A program made the translations under genes and the position numbers. This document shows positions 14,843 to 22,608 of a stretch of 29,486 nt of DNA, piece after piece. Source of the DNA: a virus. The notes beneath the pieces are model-generated. The model was not told the origin of the DNA and did no database searches. It saw only the letters and a program-made list of their open reading frames with translations. How positions within the stretch are numbered: position 1 is the first letter of the stretch; each line of letters opens with the position of its first letter. The stretch lies in the IMG/VR virus record IMGVR_UViG_3300032242_001301, positions 1-29,486 of that record; one strand, given 5' to 3'.

Positions 14843-14845
14843 ATA
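14838..14845 (+). promoter_or_regulatory. Late-promoter-like octamer GATAAATA
   Basis: This is identical to the copy at 10761 and one base from TATAAATA. It overlaps the end of the small internal-protein gene and is 22 bp before the ATG at 14867, which has a good CGGAG site. Start near 14852 is expected. Confidence 0.5.
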
Positions 14846-14866
14846 TTAGAACAACGGAGTCCACCC

Positions 14867-15970
14867 ATGGCAAGAGAAGATCTATACAAAACAGCACGTC
14901 AAAGTGCAAAATTATTCAAACTAGTTCAAGAGAATCAAGAATTAGAAAGCTGGGTATCTAAAAAGATTACCAAAGCAGCCGCTGATATCGAAAGTGTTTA
15001 TCAGTACTTGAATTTTGAAAAACATTTCAACGAACAGGAAAAAGCAATTATGTCCAATACAAGTATCAGCGAAGCTACTCGTGAAGAATTGCGTGGTAAA
15101 CTACTAGAAGCAAAAGCTAAAGTAGCCGCAATGAAAAAGAAAGCCGCCAAAGAAAAGTCTGAGAAGATGGACGAAGACAAAGAAATGAAAGTTGGCGATA
15201 CGAAGAAAACACGTACTGGCGAACTAACAAAGACTAGTACAGGTGTTATACATAAGAACACCAGTTATCACGATGACGGTGATGAAATGGCTTCTAATGC
15301 CAAGTCAGGCAAAGGCATCAAGAGCCATGCTAAAGCACAATCAGCCGCTGAGAAGAAAGAAAAAGCTCCAGCACAAAAGATGTCTCCAAAAAGTGCCAAG
15401 ACATGGGGAATGTCAAACAGCGAAAAGTTTGATAATCGTGACAAAGTAGACGAAGCCAAAGCTAAATGTTGCTGTGAAGAAAAAGGCAAAGCAAAATGCC
15501 CAGTACACGGTAAGATGGATGAAGCACAAGAACGCACTATGAGTCGCGCCGCTAAAGGTATGATGAAGTACGGCAAGGACGGAATGAAAGCTCTTGCCAA
15601 AGCTGGTAAAGAAGGCAAGGACTTAGATAAAGTACGCGACAAGTATGACAAGTATGACGAAGCCAAAGAATTAAAAGGCGGTCAGAAAAAATTAGATATG
15701 AATCATAACGGTAAATTAGACGGTGATGATTTTGCTAAACTACGTGCTAAGAAAAAAATCAAAGAAGCTATCGCTCGTGCGCAAATTGCATTGGACGAAG
15801 GCAAAAAGAAATCAGCTGGTAAACCAGCATGGTTAGAAAAAGCTCAAGTTGAAGCCGAAGAAAAAGAAGGCAAGAAAGTTAGTAAAGCAGAAGAAAAGAA
15901 AGTAGGTATTGTTAAAGAGTCTACAGAATTTGACCGCATGAAAACTTTAATGACTCGTTTAAACGGATAA
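14867..15970 (+). CDS. Lys/Glu/Ala-rich late protein with EF-hand-like loop and Cys cluster
   Basis: This 367 aa, highly charged protein resembles prohead-core or structural proteins of aquatic T4-like phages. Residues 2-51 form a helical domain (AREDLYKTARQSAKLFKL...LESWVSKKITKAAADIESV) that is also present at the end of the next protein. Residues 80-200 are a long Lys/Glu/Ala stretch with KSGKGIKSHAKAQSAAEKK. A cysteine cluster at 201-214 (CCCEEKGKAKCPVH) looks like a small metal-binding knuckle. At 277-288 DMNHNGKLDGDD fits an EF-hand or dockerin calcium loop. Several L/V-x-E triplets could be prohead-protease sites. It has its own late-promoter-like box. A scaffold or internal protein role is inferred. 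Confidence 0.75.
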   Translation: MAREDLYKTARQSAKLFKLVQENQELESWVSKKITKAAADIESVYQYLNFEKHFNEQEKAIMSNTSISEATREELRGKLLEAKAKVAAMKKKAAKEKSEKMDEDKEMKVGDTKKTRTGELTKTSTGVIHKNTSYHDDGDEMASNAKSGKGIKSHAKAQSAAEKKEKAPAQKMSPKSAKTWGMSNSEKFDNRDKVDEAKAKCCCEEKGKAKCPVHGKMDEAQERTMSRAAKGMMKYGKDGMKALAKAGKEGKDLDKVRDKYDKYDEAKELKGGQKKLDMNHNGKLDGDDFAKLRAKKKIKEAIARAQIALDEGKKKSAGKPAWLEKAQVEAEEKEGKKVSKAEEKKVGIVKESTEFDRMKTLMTRLNG

Positions 15971-15974
15971 TCCG

Positions 15975-16679
15975 ATGGACATGAAACGCATTTTACAGGC
16001 AATGGACGATGTTGCCACTAAGCCTGTAGAAGGCGGTAATGACATGAAGAAATTTCTTCAAGTTGTTACTGAAGGAGCCAACCCGCATAAAGTTGCATTG
16101 CCAGTACAAATGGCCATGCAACATTATTCAGAAGTAAAAACGGCCGCTCCTAAACCCATCAAAGAAGTTAAAAAATCAGCGATGTCTAGTCTGTTACAAA
16201 AATATGTAGTAGACGCTGAAGAAGAAATCTTAGAAGACAACGCTATACGCAAAGAAATTATTAGCGAACAAGCCCGTCGCATTGCAGATCGCGTACTTGC
16301 AAAAGAATCTCGTGTCGATGAACTTAGTAATCGTGTATTAGGCAATTATAAAAAAGCTGCCGGGGCTGATGCTAAGGCCGCTGACAAAGCTGGAGATTTT
16401 AAACGTGCTGACAAACGTTTTAAAGGTATTGTTAGTGCTACTAAAAAAGAATTTGCCAATGATAAAAAACAAAGTGTATCAGAAGGCATCGATGCAGAAG
16501 GTGGTATGGCTCGTGAACAATTAATTAGCATGGCGCATCATGCATTAGAACTGGCAAAACATCTAGAATCTGATACACAATTAGATGCTTGGGTCCAAAC
16601 AAAAATTGGTCTAGCTAGTGATTATATTCAAACAGTCAGCGACTTTGTTAAATATGGTCATCAGGATGTAAACGATTAA
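15975..16679 (+). CDS. Late helical protein sharing a domain with its neighbour
   Basis: This 234 aa protein lies 4 nt after the previous gene. The N-terminus MDMKRILQAMDD and a second start-like MKKFLQVVTEG at residue 24 resemble the targeting leaders of neighbouring proteins, with VTE as a possible cleavage site. The middle (about 115-165, ELSNRVLGNYKKAAGADAKAAD...KRFKGIVSATKK) is a pattern I have seen in other T4-like aquatic phage proteins of unknown role. Residues 179-234 (MAREQLISMAHHALELAKHL...LDAWVQTKIGLASDYIQTV) align with residues 2-51 of the 14867 protein, with 15 identities in the first 45 positions. It is probably a prohead core or ejected protein. Confidence 0.7.
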   Translation: MDMKRILQAMDDVATKPVEGGNDMKKFLQVVTEGANPHKVALPVQMAMQHYSEVKTAAPKPIKEVKKSAMSSLLQKYVVDAEEEILEDNAIRKEIISEQARRIADRVLAKESRVDELSNRVLGNYKKAAGADAKAADKAGDFKRADKRFKGIVSATKKEFANDKKQSVSEGIDAEGGMAREQLISMAHHALELAKHLESDTQLDAWVQTKIGLASDYIQTVSDFVKYGHQDVND

Positions 16680-16688
16680 GAGAATAAT

Positions 16689-19508
16689 ATGGACTTTAAA
16701 AAATTATTAGAAAACTTGGAAAGAATAGAGAATGAAGCTCTATTAGAACGTTATCATTTAAAAGACGTGGAAGCAACTGCTGACATCGATGATAAAAAAG
16801 AGCGTTATGCCGCATTAGCTAAACTAGCCAAATCAGGCGGTTATGCAGGTATGTTCGATCCGGTAACTGGTAATTTCATCGACACAAATGGTAATGCCGC
16901 TTGGATCGGTGCTTACAAAGCAGAAGTTCAACAACTAGCACAACATCGTTTAATTCCAGCGGCCGCAAGAGAGAAAACTAGTCACTTGCTAGGCTTCATG
17001 GGAATGGATGAAAAAGAAGCAAGTGCTATTCAGAAAGATGTGCAAGCTAGAGAACAAGCTATTGAAAAAGCCACAGGGTTTATCAACAAGGCTTTAGAAA
17101 CTTTTAAGACAGCGGCTCCTAAAACAGCTCCAGGAGCAGACACTCCTAAGGTAGATGCACCCAAGGCAGGTGCTAGCGAATCACTAAACAGGGGTCTTGC
17201 AAAGGCCTTAACAGAATCATTTGGTTATAACTTTGAAAATCTACTTGAAAGTATTACACAATCAGATCACAAATATATTAAACAAGTTGTAGCATTAGTT
17301 AAAGATATTAAAAACGATGACGATGTTCCAGAATTTTTAGGCAAATATAATGTATACATCCAACGTAGAGACATTTTAATCGAACAAATTACTAAACTTG
17401 TTGCTAGAATCAAAGCGAAAAAAATCAAAACAGATGTCAAAGAAAGTACAGGCAATACGTTGGGATTGACAGAACGTACATATTTGTATTGGGAAGGCGG
17501 TAATCAGTTACTAGAATTCCATCTTTACTATACACCTAAAGGTGAGTTGATCGAATACAAGTGGACCGATCGTGAAGATAAACCATTTAACGACAATATT
17601 CTACTTGAAACTAAACCAGGTGAGAAACCAAGTTTCTGGCAAAGTATAAGCAATGGCATTAGTGATACCGGACGTGGTGTTGCGGCTGGCGCTACTTTTG
17701 GTTACAATGATAACATTGTAGCAGGCTTAAAATCTTTATTCAAAGGTACTAAGTACGCCGATGAACTACATCGCGAATTTACAATCACTCAAGAAATTAA
17801 AAAACGCAGTCCCCATCTATACATGACTGGCCAGATAATTGGTAATGTTGCGGCTGGGTTCGCAACTTCTGCGCTAGCAGGACCTGCGGCAGGACTTGCA
17901 TTAACAGCGGCACAAGTTGGAGATGCAGTCACAGGAACTAGCGACAAATGGCATGCACAAACTGATTATGAATATCTGCAAAATAAGAAAAATAAACCTG
18001 TAGATCCAAACAAAAAGAAAAAACAAAATCTGGATTCAAAAGGCCACCCGCAAGGTGGAACCGCAGACATGCCAGTAAGTGTGAATCCTAATACTAAAGA
18101 AAAAACTCCTGTCACAGGAACTAATGCAGGCGCAGGCGATCCAGGTGTTTCAAAACTACAATCGGCATTAATCGGCGCTGGGCTTTTACCAAAAGGCAGT
18201 GCTACCGGTGTACCAAACGATGCAACTATCAAAGCTATACATCAATATGCAAAATCTCTTGGTAAAAATGATGCAGAAGCTATTGCCGCATTGATAGGTG
18301 TAGAAGCTAAAGAAGTAGACTCTGGAAAAGACGTTAAAAAAGAAAGTATTGTATATACTAGCATGTCTGAATCCGAGCGCATGGCTTATATGCGTGATAA
18401 ATTATCATTGTTAGAAGCCGGTGAAGTACTAGCGGCCGAAGCACTACCTATGCTTGCTAGATTTGCAGTAGGTGAAGCTGGGTATGCACGTATTTTAGCA
18501 AGACTTGGTATTACCACTGCCGAGGCCGCTGAAAATATTTTAGCACCTTTAGCTAGAGTAAGTACTATTGTAGGCAGGGGCGGAAGTGGCATACGTACAA
18601 TTAAGGTTGCAGGACAAGAATGGACAGAAGTCGGCGGAATGTGGCATACCACCAAAGCTGGCAAAACATATACACAGAGTGCCCAACAACTTGCATCCGA
18701 AGTAAAATTAGAAGCTGAGGTGGCTGCTGGAAGACTACACCCACCAGGAAATACCCCACACACTGCTCCCCGAACTGGTAATGGTTCTAGTACTAGTACT
18801 GCTAACGGTAATGTTAATAACATTAATATTAATATCGGCGGACAACCGGCAACAGTTGCACAAGCCGCAGAAGCACTCGGTGTACCAGCAGCCGAGGCCG
18901 CTACCACTGTAGCAGCCATAACAAGAACTGCCCGCGGTACACAATTCCTAAGAAGAATCATGCTTATGGCTCGCAGAGGTGTGAGAGGGATAAGAAGATT
19001 TACATGGAGCAGAGCGTTTATTGCAACAGCATTAGCGTTAACTGCATACCACTATATGTTTAATGATAACGGTGATCTCGTTCCGGAAGTTGGCACCGGC
19101 GACGAACCAGAAGTTACTCCAGTTACTCCCGTTACTCCAGTTACTCCCGTTACTCCAGTTACTCCAGTTACTCCAACTCCGCCAACTCCAGTTACCCCAG
19201 TTACGCCAGCTGTAGACGAGGACCTTGAGGAACTTAAACAACTAGTTAAACAATACTTTGATGCATTCCCAGCTGATCCTTTAGATCCAGCATTGGCGGC
19301 CGATCTTGAAAAATTAATTGGTAAACTACCAGCAGTAGAAGTAGGAACCGGCGATCAGCCAGCAAGTGGTCAAACTGTAAATGCTAGCAAAACGCCTGCG
19401 TGGATGAAAGGCGATGACGTTGATGTATCTAAACTAAAATCTTTAGACGCCCAGGGTAAAGTTAACCCAAGTATGGGTACTAATCTAGCAGATAGAAAAA
19501 TCCAGTAA
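16689..19508 (+). CDS. 939 aa multidomain virion/ejection protein candidate
   Basis: This is the largest protein in the window. It starts MDFKKLLENLERIENEALLE, again like a capsid-targeting leader (LLE). Residues about 1-190 are helical. Residues about 379-413 form a hydrophobic Ala/Gly segment (IIGNVAAGFATSALAGPAAGLAL). Around 480-530, VSKLQSALIGAGLLPKG...NDATIKAIHQYAKSLG resembles a peptidoglycan-binding type 1 domain. A basic stretch is followed by a second hydrophobic segment (FIATALALTAYHYMF, about 777-791), then a PVT-P repeat linker (about 808-841) and a polar tail. Membrane-active segments plus a wall-binding motif fit a protein ejected into the cell envelope with the DNA. A terminator follows. 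The function is inferred; no family name is known to me. Confidence 0.72.
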   Translation: MDFKKLLENLERIENEALLERYHLKDVEATADIDDKKERYAALAKLAKSGGYAGMFDPVTGNFIDTNGNAAWIGAYKAEVQQLAQHRLIPAAAREKTSHLLGFMGMDEKEASAIQKDVQAREQAIEKATGFINKALETFKTAAPKTAPGADTPKVDAPKAGASESLNRGLAKALTESFGYNFENLLESITQSDHKYIKQVVALVKDIKNDDDVPEFLGKYNVYIQRRDILIEQITKLVARIKAKKIKTDVKESTGNTLGLTERTYLYWEGGNQLLEFHLYYTPKGELIEYKWTDREDKPFNDNILLETKPGEKPSFWQSISNGISDTGRGVAAGATFGYNDNIVAGLKSLFKGTKYADELHREFTITQEIKKRSPHLYMTGQIIGNVAAGFATSALAGPAAGLALTAAQVGDAVTGTSDKWHAQTDYEYLQNKKNKPVDPNKKKKQNLDSKGHPQGGTADMPVSVNPNTKEKTPVTGTNAGAGDPGVSKLQSALIGAGLLPKGSATGVPNDATIKAIHQYAKSLGKNDAEAIAALIGVEAKEVDSGKDVKKESIVYTSMSESERMAYMRDKLSLLEAGEVLAAEALPMLARFAVGEAGYARILARLGITTAEAAENILAPLARVSTIVGRGGSGIRTIKVAGQEWTEVGGMWHTTKAGKTYTQSAQQLASEVKLEAEVAAGRLHPPGNTPHTAPRTGNGSSTSTANGNVNNININIGGQPATVAQAAEALGVPAAEAATTVAAITRTARGTQFLRRIMLMARRGVRGIRRFTWSRAFIATALALTAYHYMFNDNGDLVPEVGTGDEPEVTPVTPVTPVTPVTPVTPVTPTPPTPVTPVTPAVDEDLEELKQLVKQYFDAFPADPLDPALAADLEKLIGKLPAVEVGTGDQPASGQTVNASKTPAWMKGDDVDVSKLKSLDAQGKVNPSMGTNLADRKIQ
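19112..19210 (+). repeat. Tandem 9-bp repeat encoding (Pro-Val-Thr)n
   Basis: Units of ACTCCAGTT, with variants CCCGTT and CCAACT, run through the 939 aa gene and encode a PVTPVTP linker. It is a coding microsatellite-like tract, likely to vary in length between relatives by slippage. Confidence 0.85.
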
Positions 19509-19512
19509 TAAT

Positions 19513-19538
19513 AAATGGCAAACTAAGGTTTGCCATTT
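19513..19538 (+). terminator. Intrinsic terminator after the 939 aa gene
   Basis: The stem AAATGGCAAAC (19513-19523) / GTTTGCCATTT (19528-19538) is 11 bp and perfect, with a TAAG loop and a T-rich end. A sigma70 promoter begins 13 bp later, so the pair forms a stem-loop plus early-promoter cassette (PeSL-like). Confidence 0.85.
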
Positions 19539-19551
19539 TCACCTCAAAAAT

Positions 19552-19580
19552 TTGACACAGCAAGATAATTAGTTTATAAT
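19552..19580 (+). promoter_or_regulatory. Consensus sigma70 promoter for the dsbA-polymerase unit
   Basis: TTGACA (19552-19557) and TATAAT (19575-19580) are both perfect, with 17 bp between them. It lies just before the 85 aa DsbA-like gene and should also transcribe the DNA polymerase gene. Host RNA polymerase could use it from the start of infection. Confidence 0.9.
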
Positions 19581-19601
19581 AGGCAATATAGGAGATATTT
19601 T

Positions 19602-19859
19602 ATGTCAGGACGTTCATACGGTGCAGAAGAAAAGGCAAAACTAGAAAGACTAATCAACGAAGGTTCGACAGTACTTCGCGAAATGGAAGATTTATCAGTA
19701 GGCTTAAAAGAAACAGTTAAGGCAGTAGCAGAGGAACTCAATATCAAACCTAGCGTTATTAATAAAGCTATCAAGATTGCACATAAAGGCAATTGGAGCG
19801 AGCATAACGAAGACTGGTCTGAAATCGAAGCCATTTTAGATATCACTAAAAAGATTTAA
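19602..19859 (+). CDS. DsbA-like double-stranded DNA-binding protein
   Basis: This 85 aa, all-helical, charged protein resembles T4 DsbA, a small dsDNA-binding protein linked to late transcription (not the thiol oxidase of the same name). The parallel is clearest in the C-terminal half: EELNIKPSVINKAIKIAHKG...EDWSEIEAILDITKK against the T4 pattern DELGVDGKMFNRLLALYHKQ...ETEEVVELYDTVF. The N-terminal part (LERLINEGSTVLREMEDLSVGLKE) fits the same helical layout. The gene starts with AGGAG about 9 nt upstream and sits directly behind a perfect sigma70 promoter. The polymerase gene follows after an 81 nt leader. Confidence in the family is moderate. Confidence 0.62.
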   Translation: MSGRSYGAEEKAKLERLINEGSTVLREMEDLSVGLKETVKAVAEELNIKPSVINKAIKIAHKGNWSEHNEDWSEIEAILDITKKI

Positions 19860-19881
19860 TCTAAATACAGTTAGAAGGCAA

Positions 19882-19927
19882 GCGGGCCATAAACCGCACA
19901 TTAGGTGTTTGTCAGCCCAAAATGACA
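19882..19927 (+). promoter_or_regulatory. Polymerase leader hairpins, candidate gp43 translational operator
   Basis: TGTCA (19910-19914) pairs with TGACA (19923-19927) around an 8-nt loop, GCCCAAAA, ending 3 nt before the TAGGAG ribosome site of the DNA polymerase gene. An upstream hairpin, GCGG/CCGC (19882-19897), also has an 8-nt loop. T4 gp43 represses its own mRNA by binding a 5-bp stem with an 8-nt loop just ahead of the ribosome site. The match in geometry and place is good; the loop sequence differs from T4. Confidence 0.5.
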
Positions 19928-19940
19928 TATAGGAGAAACA

Positions 19941-22607
19941 ATGAGCTATGTAGACGCATGGTTTGACCGCGATAATGACGTTATCAAAGTGGTCGAACGC
20001 AACAAAAAAGGTGAAAGGGAATTTAGAGATATTCCTGTACGCCACACATTTTACTATTCAGATCCTCGCGGTAAGTATCAAAGCATTTACGGCGATCCCC
20101 TTGGCAAGATTGTAGTTAAAAGTACCAAAGAACTACGCAAAGAACAAGCCATACACAGCAATCAAAAATTATTTGAAAGCGATATTAATCCAATCTTTTC
20201 GTGTTTAAGCGAAAATTATCTTAATGCAGATGCTCCAAAATTACATGCGGCATTTTTCGATATTGAGGTAGACTTCGATCCAGAACGTGGCTATGCTAGT
20301 CCAGACGATGCATTCATGCCAATCACTGCGATTGCAGTTTACCTACAATGGTTAGAAACTATGGTATGTTTGGCTATTCCACCTAAAGGTCTTAAGATGG
20401 AAGATGCTAAGGAGATGGTTAAAGACTTTCCTAATACATATTTGTTTGAAAAAGAAGGAGAACTGTTAGACATGTTCCTGGACTTGATCAAAGATGCAGA
20501 CGTGTTAAGTGGTTGGAATAGCGAAGGCTTTGACGTACCATATACAACTAATCGTATTACCAAAGTATTAAGCAAAGAAGATACACGCAGATTTTGTTTA
20601 TTTGATCAATTGCCTAAGAAGCGTGAATATGAAAAATTCGGACGTATTGCCACAACGTATGACTTTGTGGGCCGTGTGCATTTGGATTATCTTGAACTAT
20701 ATCGCAAGTACACGTATGAAGAAAGACATTCATATAGACTTGATGCTATTGCCGAATATGAATTAGGTCAACGTAAAACACAATACGAAGGTACTCTAGA
20801 TCAATTATACAATAATGACTTCCGTACATTCGTAGAATATAACATTAATGACTGTAAACTACTAGATGATCTAGATAGAAAATTAAAATTCTTAGATCTT
20901 GCCAATACACTTGCACATGAAAATACTGTATTGCTACAAACTACAATGGGTGCGGTAGCTGTAACTGAACAGGCTATTATTAATGAAGCACATCGTAGAG
21001 GTTTCCAAGTGCCTAATCGTACTAAGATGGATGATAGAGAAAATAGTGCGGCAGCTGGTGCTTATGTAGCTGTTCCTAAAGAAGGTATACACGATTGGGT
21101 CGGGTCTCTAGATATTAACAGTCTTTATCCAAGTGCCATTCGTGCGTTGAACATGGGGCCGGAAACCATTATCGGACAGTTGCGACAGACTATGACCGAT
21201 GAGTATATTGAAAATAAGATGGCTAAAGGATCTAGCTTTGCGGCCGCTTGGGAAGGCATGTTCGGATCTGTAGAATATACAGCCGTAATGAATCAAGAGA
21301 TTGGAACTGAAATTACCATAGACTGGGAAAATGGCGACAGCGATGTACTAAGTGCGGCTGAAGTTTATAAACTAGTATTTGACAGCCATCAGCCTTGGAT
21401 GTTAAGTGCCAACGGCACTATCTTTACTTATGAAAAGGAAGGTATCATCCCCGGATTACTCAAACGTTGGTATGCTGAGCGTAAAGAGATGCAGGCCAAA
21501 CTTAAAGAGTGTATTAAAACAGGTAATAAGATTGAAGAAGAATACTGGGACAAGCGACAGCTCGTCAAAAAGATTAACCTTAATAGTTTGTATGGTGCCA
21601 TTCTTAACAGCGGTTGTAGGTTTTTTGACAAGCGTATTGGGCAGTCGACTACACTAACCGGCAGACAAATTGTTAAACACATGGCTGGTAAAGTTAATGA
21701 AATCGTAACTGGTGAATATGACTATCGTGGTAAAGCAATTATCTATGGCGATACCGACTCTTGTTATTTTTCAGCATTTAAGACGCTACAAAAAGACATC
21801 GATAATGGCAACATTGAATGGACTAAAGAAAATGTAATTGCACTATACGATAATATCGGGGAAGAAGTTAATACTACATTTCCGCAGTTTATGTTAGACA
21901 CATTCCACTGTCCAAAAACACGTGGTGAGGTTATTAAAGCAGGTCGTGAAATCGTTGGATCAAAGAGTTTGTTTATTACTAAGAAGCGTTACGCTGTGTT
22001 GTATTACGACAAAGAAGGCAAACGTGCAGACGTAGATGGTAAGCCAGGTAAGATCAAAGCTATGGGCTTGGATCTAAAGCGTAGTGATACTCCGGAATTT
22101 ATTCAAAACTTTTTAAGCGACGTTTTAGAAATGGTACTAATGGGTAAACCTGAACAGGAAGTCTTAGACGCAATTAGTGAATTCCGTTTAAGGTTTAAAA
22201 CTCGTCCAGGTTGGGAGAAAGGTAGTCCTAAACGTGCAAACAAAGTTACTGAGTATCAAGCCAAAGAAGCCAAAGCTGGTAAGGCAAATATGCCAGGACA
22301 TGTACGTGCGAGCATTAATTGGAATACATTAAAACGCATGTTTGATGACAAATATAGCATGAACATTACAGACGGTGCTAAGGTTATTGTTTGTAAATTA
22401 AAAACTAATCCGCTTGGGTTTACTAGTGTTGCATATCCGGTAGACGAATTGCGATTACCACAGTGGTTTAAAGATCTTCCTTTTGATCACGCAGAAATGG
22501 AACAGACTATTATAGACAACAAATTAGATAACTTGATCGGTGTACTAAACTGGGATGTTCGCAGTACAGAAGAAAAAAATACTTTTAATAACTTATTTGA
22601 GTTCTAA
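19941..22607 (+). CDS. 43: Family B DNA polymerase (T4 gp43 type)
   Basis: This 888 aa protein is the replicative DNA polymerase with 3'-5' proofreading, close to T4 gp43 (898 aa). Exonuclease motifs are FDIEVDFD (D107, E109), SGWNSEGFDVPY (Exo II) and YNINDCKLLDD (Exo III). Polymerase motifs are SLDINSLYPSAIR (motif A, D391), KKINLNSLYG (motif B, K544 to G552) and YGDTDS (motif C, D604 and D606). No intein, split or frameshift is seen. The TAGGAG site lies 6 nt before the ATG, behind a hairpin like the T4 autoregulatory operator. Unlike T4, it is not next to regA, 62 and 44; a UDP-glucose dehydrogenase-like gene starts 1 nt after its stop. Confidence 0.97.
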   Translation: MSYVDAWFDRDNDVIKVVERNKKGEREFRDIPVRHTFYYSDPRGKYQSIYGDPLGKIVVKSTKELRKEQAIHSNQKLFESDINPIFSCLSENYLNADAPKLHAAFFDIEVDFDPERGYASPDDAFMPITAIAVYLQWLETMVCLAIPPKGLKMEDAKEMVKDFPNTYLFEKEGELLDMFLDLIKDADVLSGWNSEGFDVPYTTNRITKVLSKEDTRRFCLFDQLPKKREYEKFGRIATTYDFVGRVHLDYLELYRKYTYEERHSYRLDAIAEYELGQRKTQYEGTLDQLYNNDFRTFVEYNINDCKLLDDLDRKLKFLDLANTLAHENTVLLQTTMGAVAVTEQAIINEAHRRGFQVPNRTKMDDRENSAAAGAYVAVPKEGIHDWVGSLDINSLYPSAIRALNMGPETIIGQLRQTMTDEYIENKMAKGSSFAAAWEGMFGSVEYTAVMNQEIGTEITIDWENGDSDVLSAAEVYKLVFDSHQPWMLSANGTIFTYEKEGIIPGLLKRWYAERKEMQAKLKECIKTGNKIEEEYWDKRQLVKKINLNSLYGAILNSGCRFFDKRIGQSTTLTGRQIVKHMAGKVNEIVTGEYDYRGKAIIYGDTDSCYFSAFKTLQKDIDNGNIEWTKENVIALYDNIGEEVNTTFPQFMLDTFHCPKTRGEVIKAGREIVGSKSLFITKKRYAVLYYDKEGKRADVDGKPGKIKAMGLDLKRSDTPEFIQNFLSDVLEMVLMGKPEQEVLDAISEFRLRFKTRPGWEKGSPKRANKVTEYQAKEAKAGKANMPGHVRASINWNTLKRMFDDKYSMNITDGAKVIVCKLKTNPLGFTSVAYPVDELRLPQWFKDLPFDHAEMEQTIIDNKLDNLIGVLNWDVRSTEEKNTFNNLFEF

Positions 22608-22608
22608 T

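Noticed and set aside
18386-18961. Long open frame of 191 codons on the - strand
   Set aside because: It is antisense to the 939 aa gene, has unusual Ala/Pro/Ser composition caused by the complement of Ala-rich codons, and has no ribosome site or promoter.
19112-19210. Short direct repeats considered as CRISPR or iterons
   Set aside because: They are contiguous 9-bp units in frame and code for PVT repeats, with no spacers of unique sequence.
22555-22608. Longer N-terminus for the UDP-glucose dehydrogenase gene
   Set aside because: It overlaps the end of the polymerase gene, and the nucleotide-binding fold begins exactly at ATG 22609.
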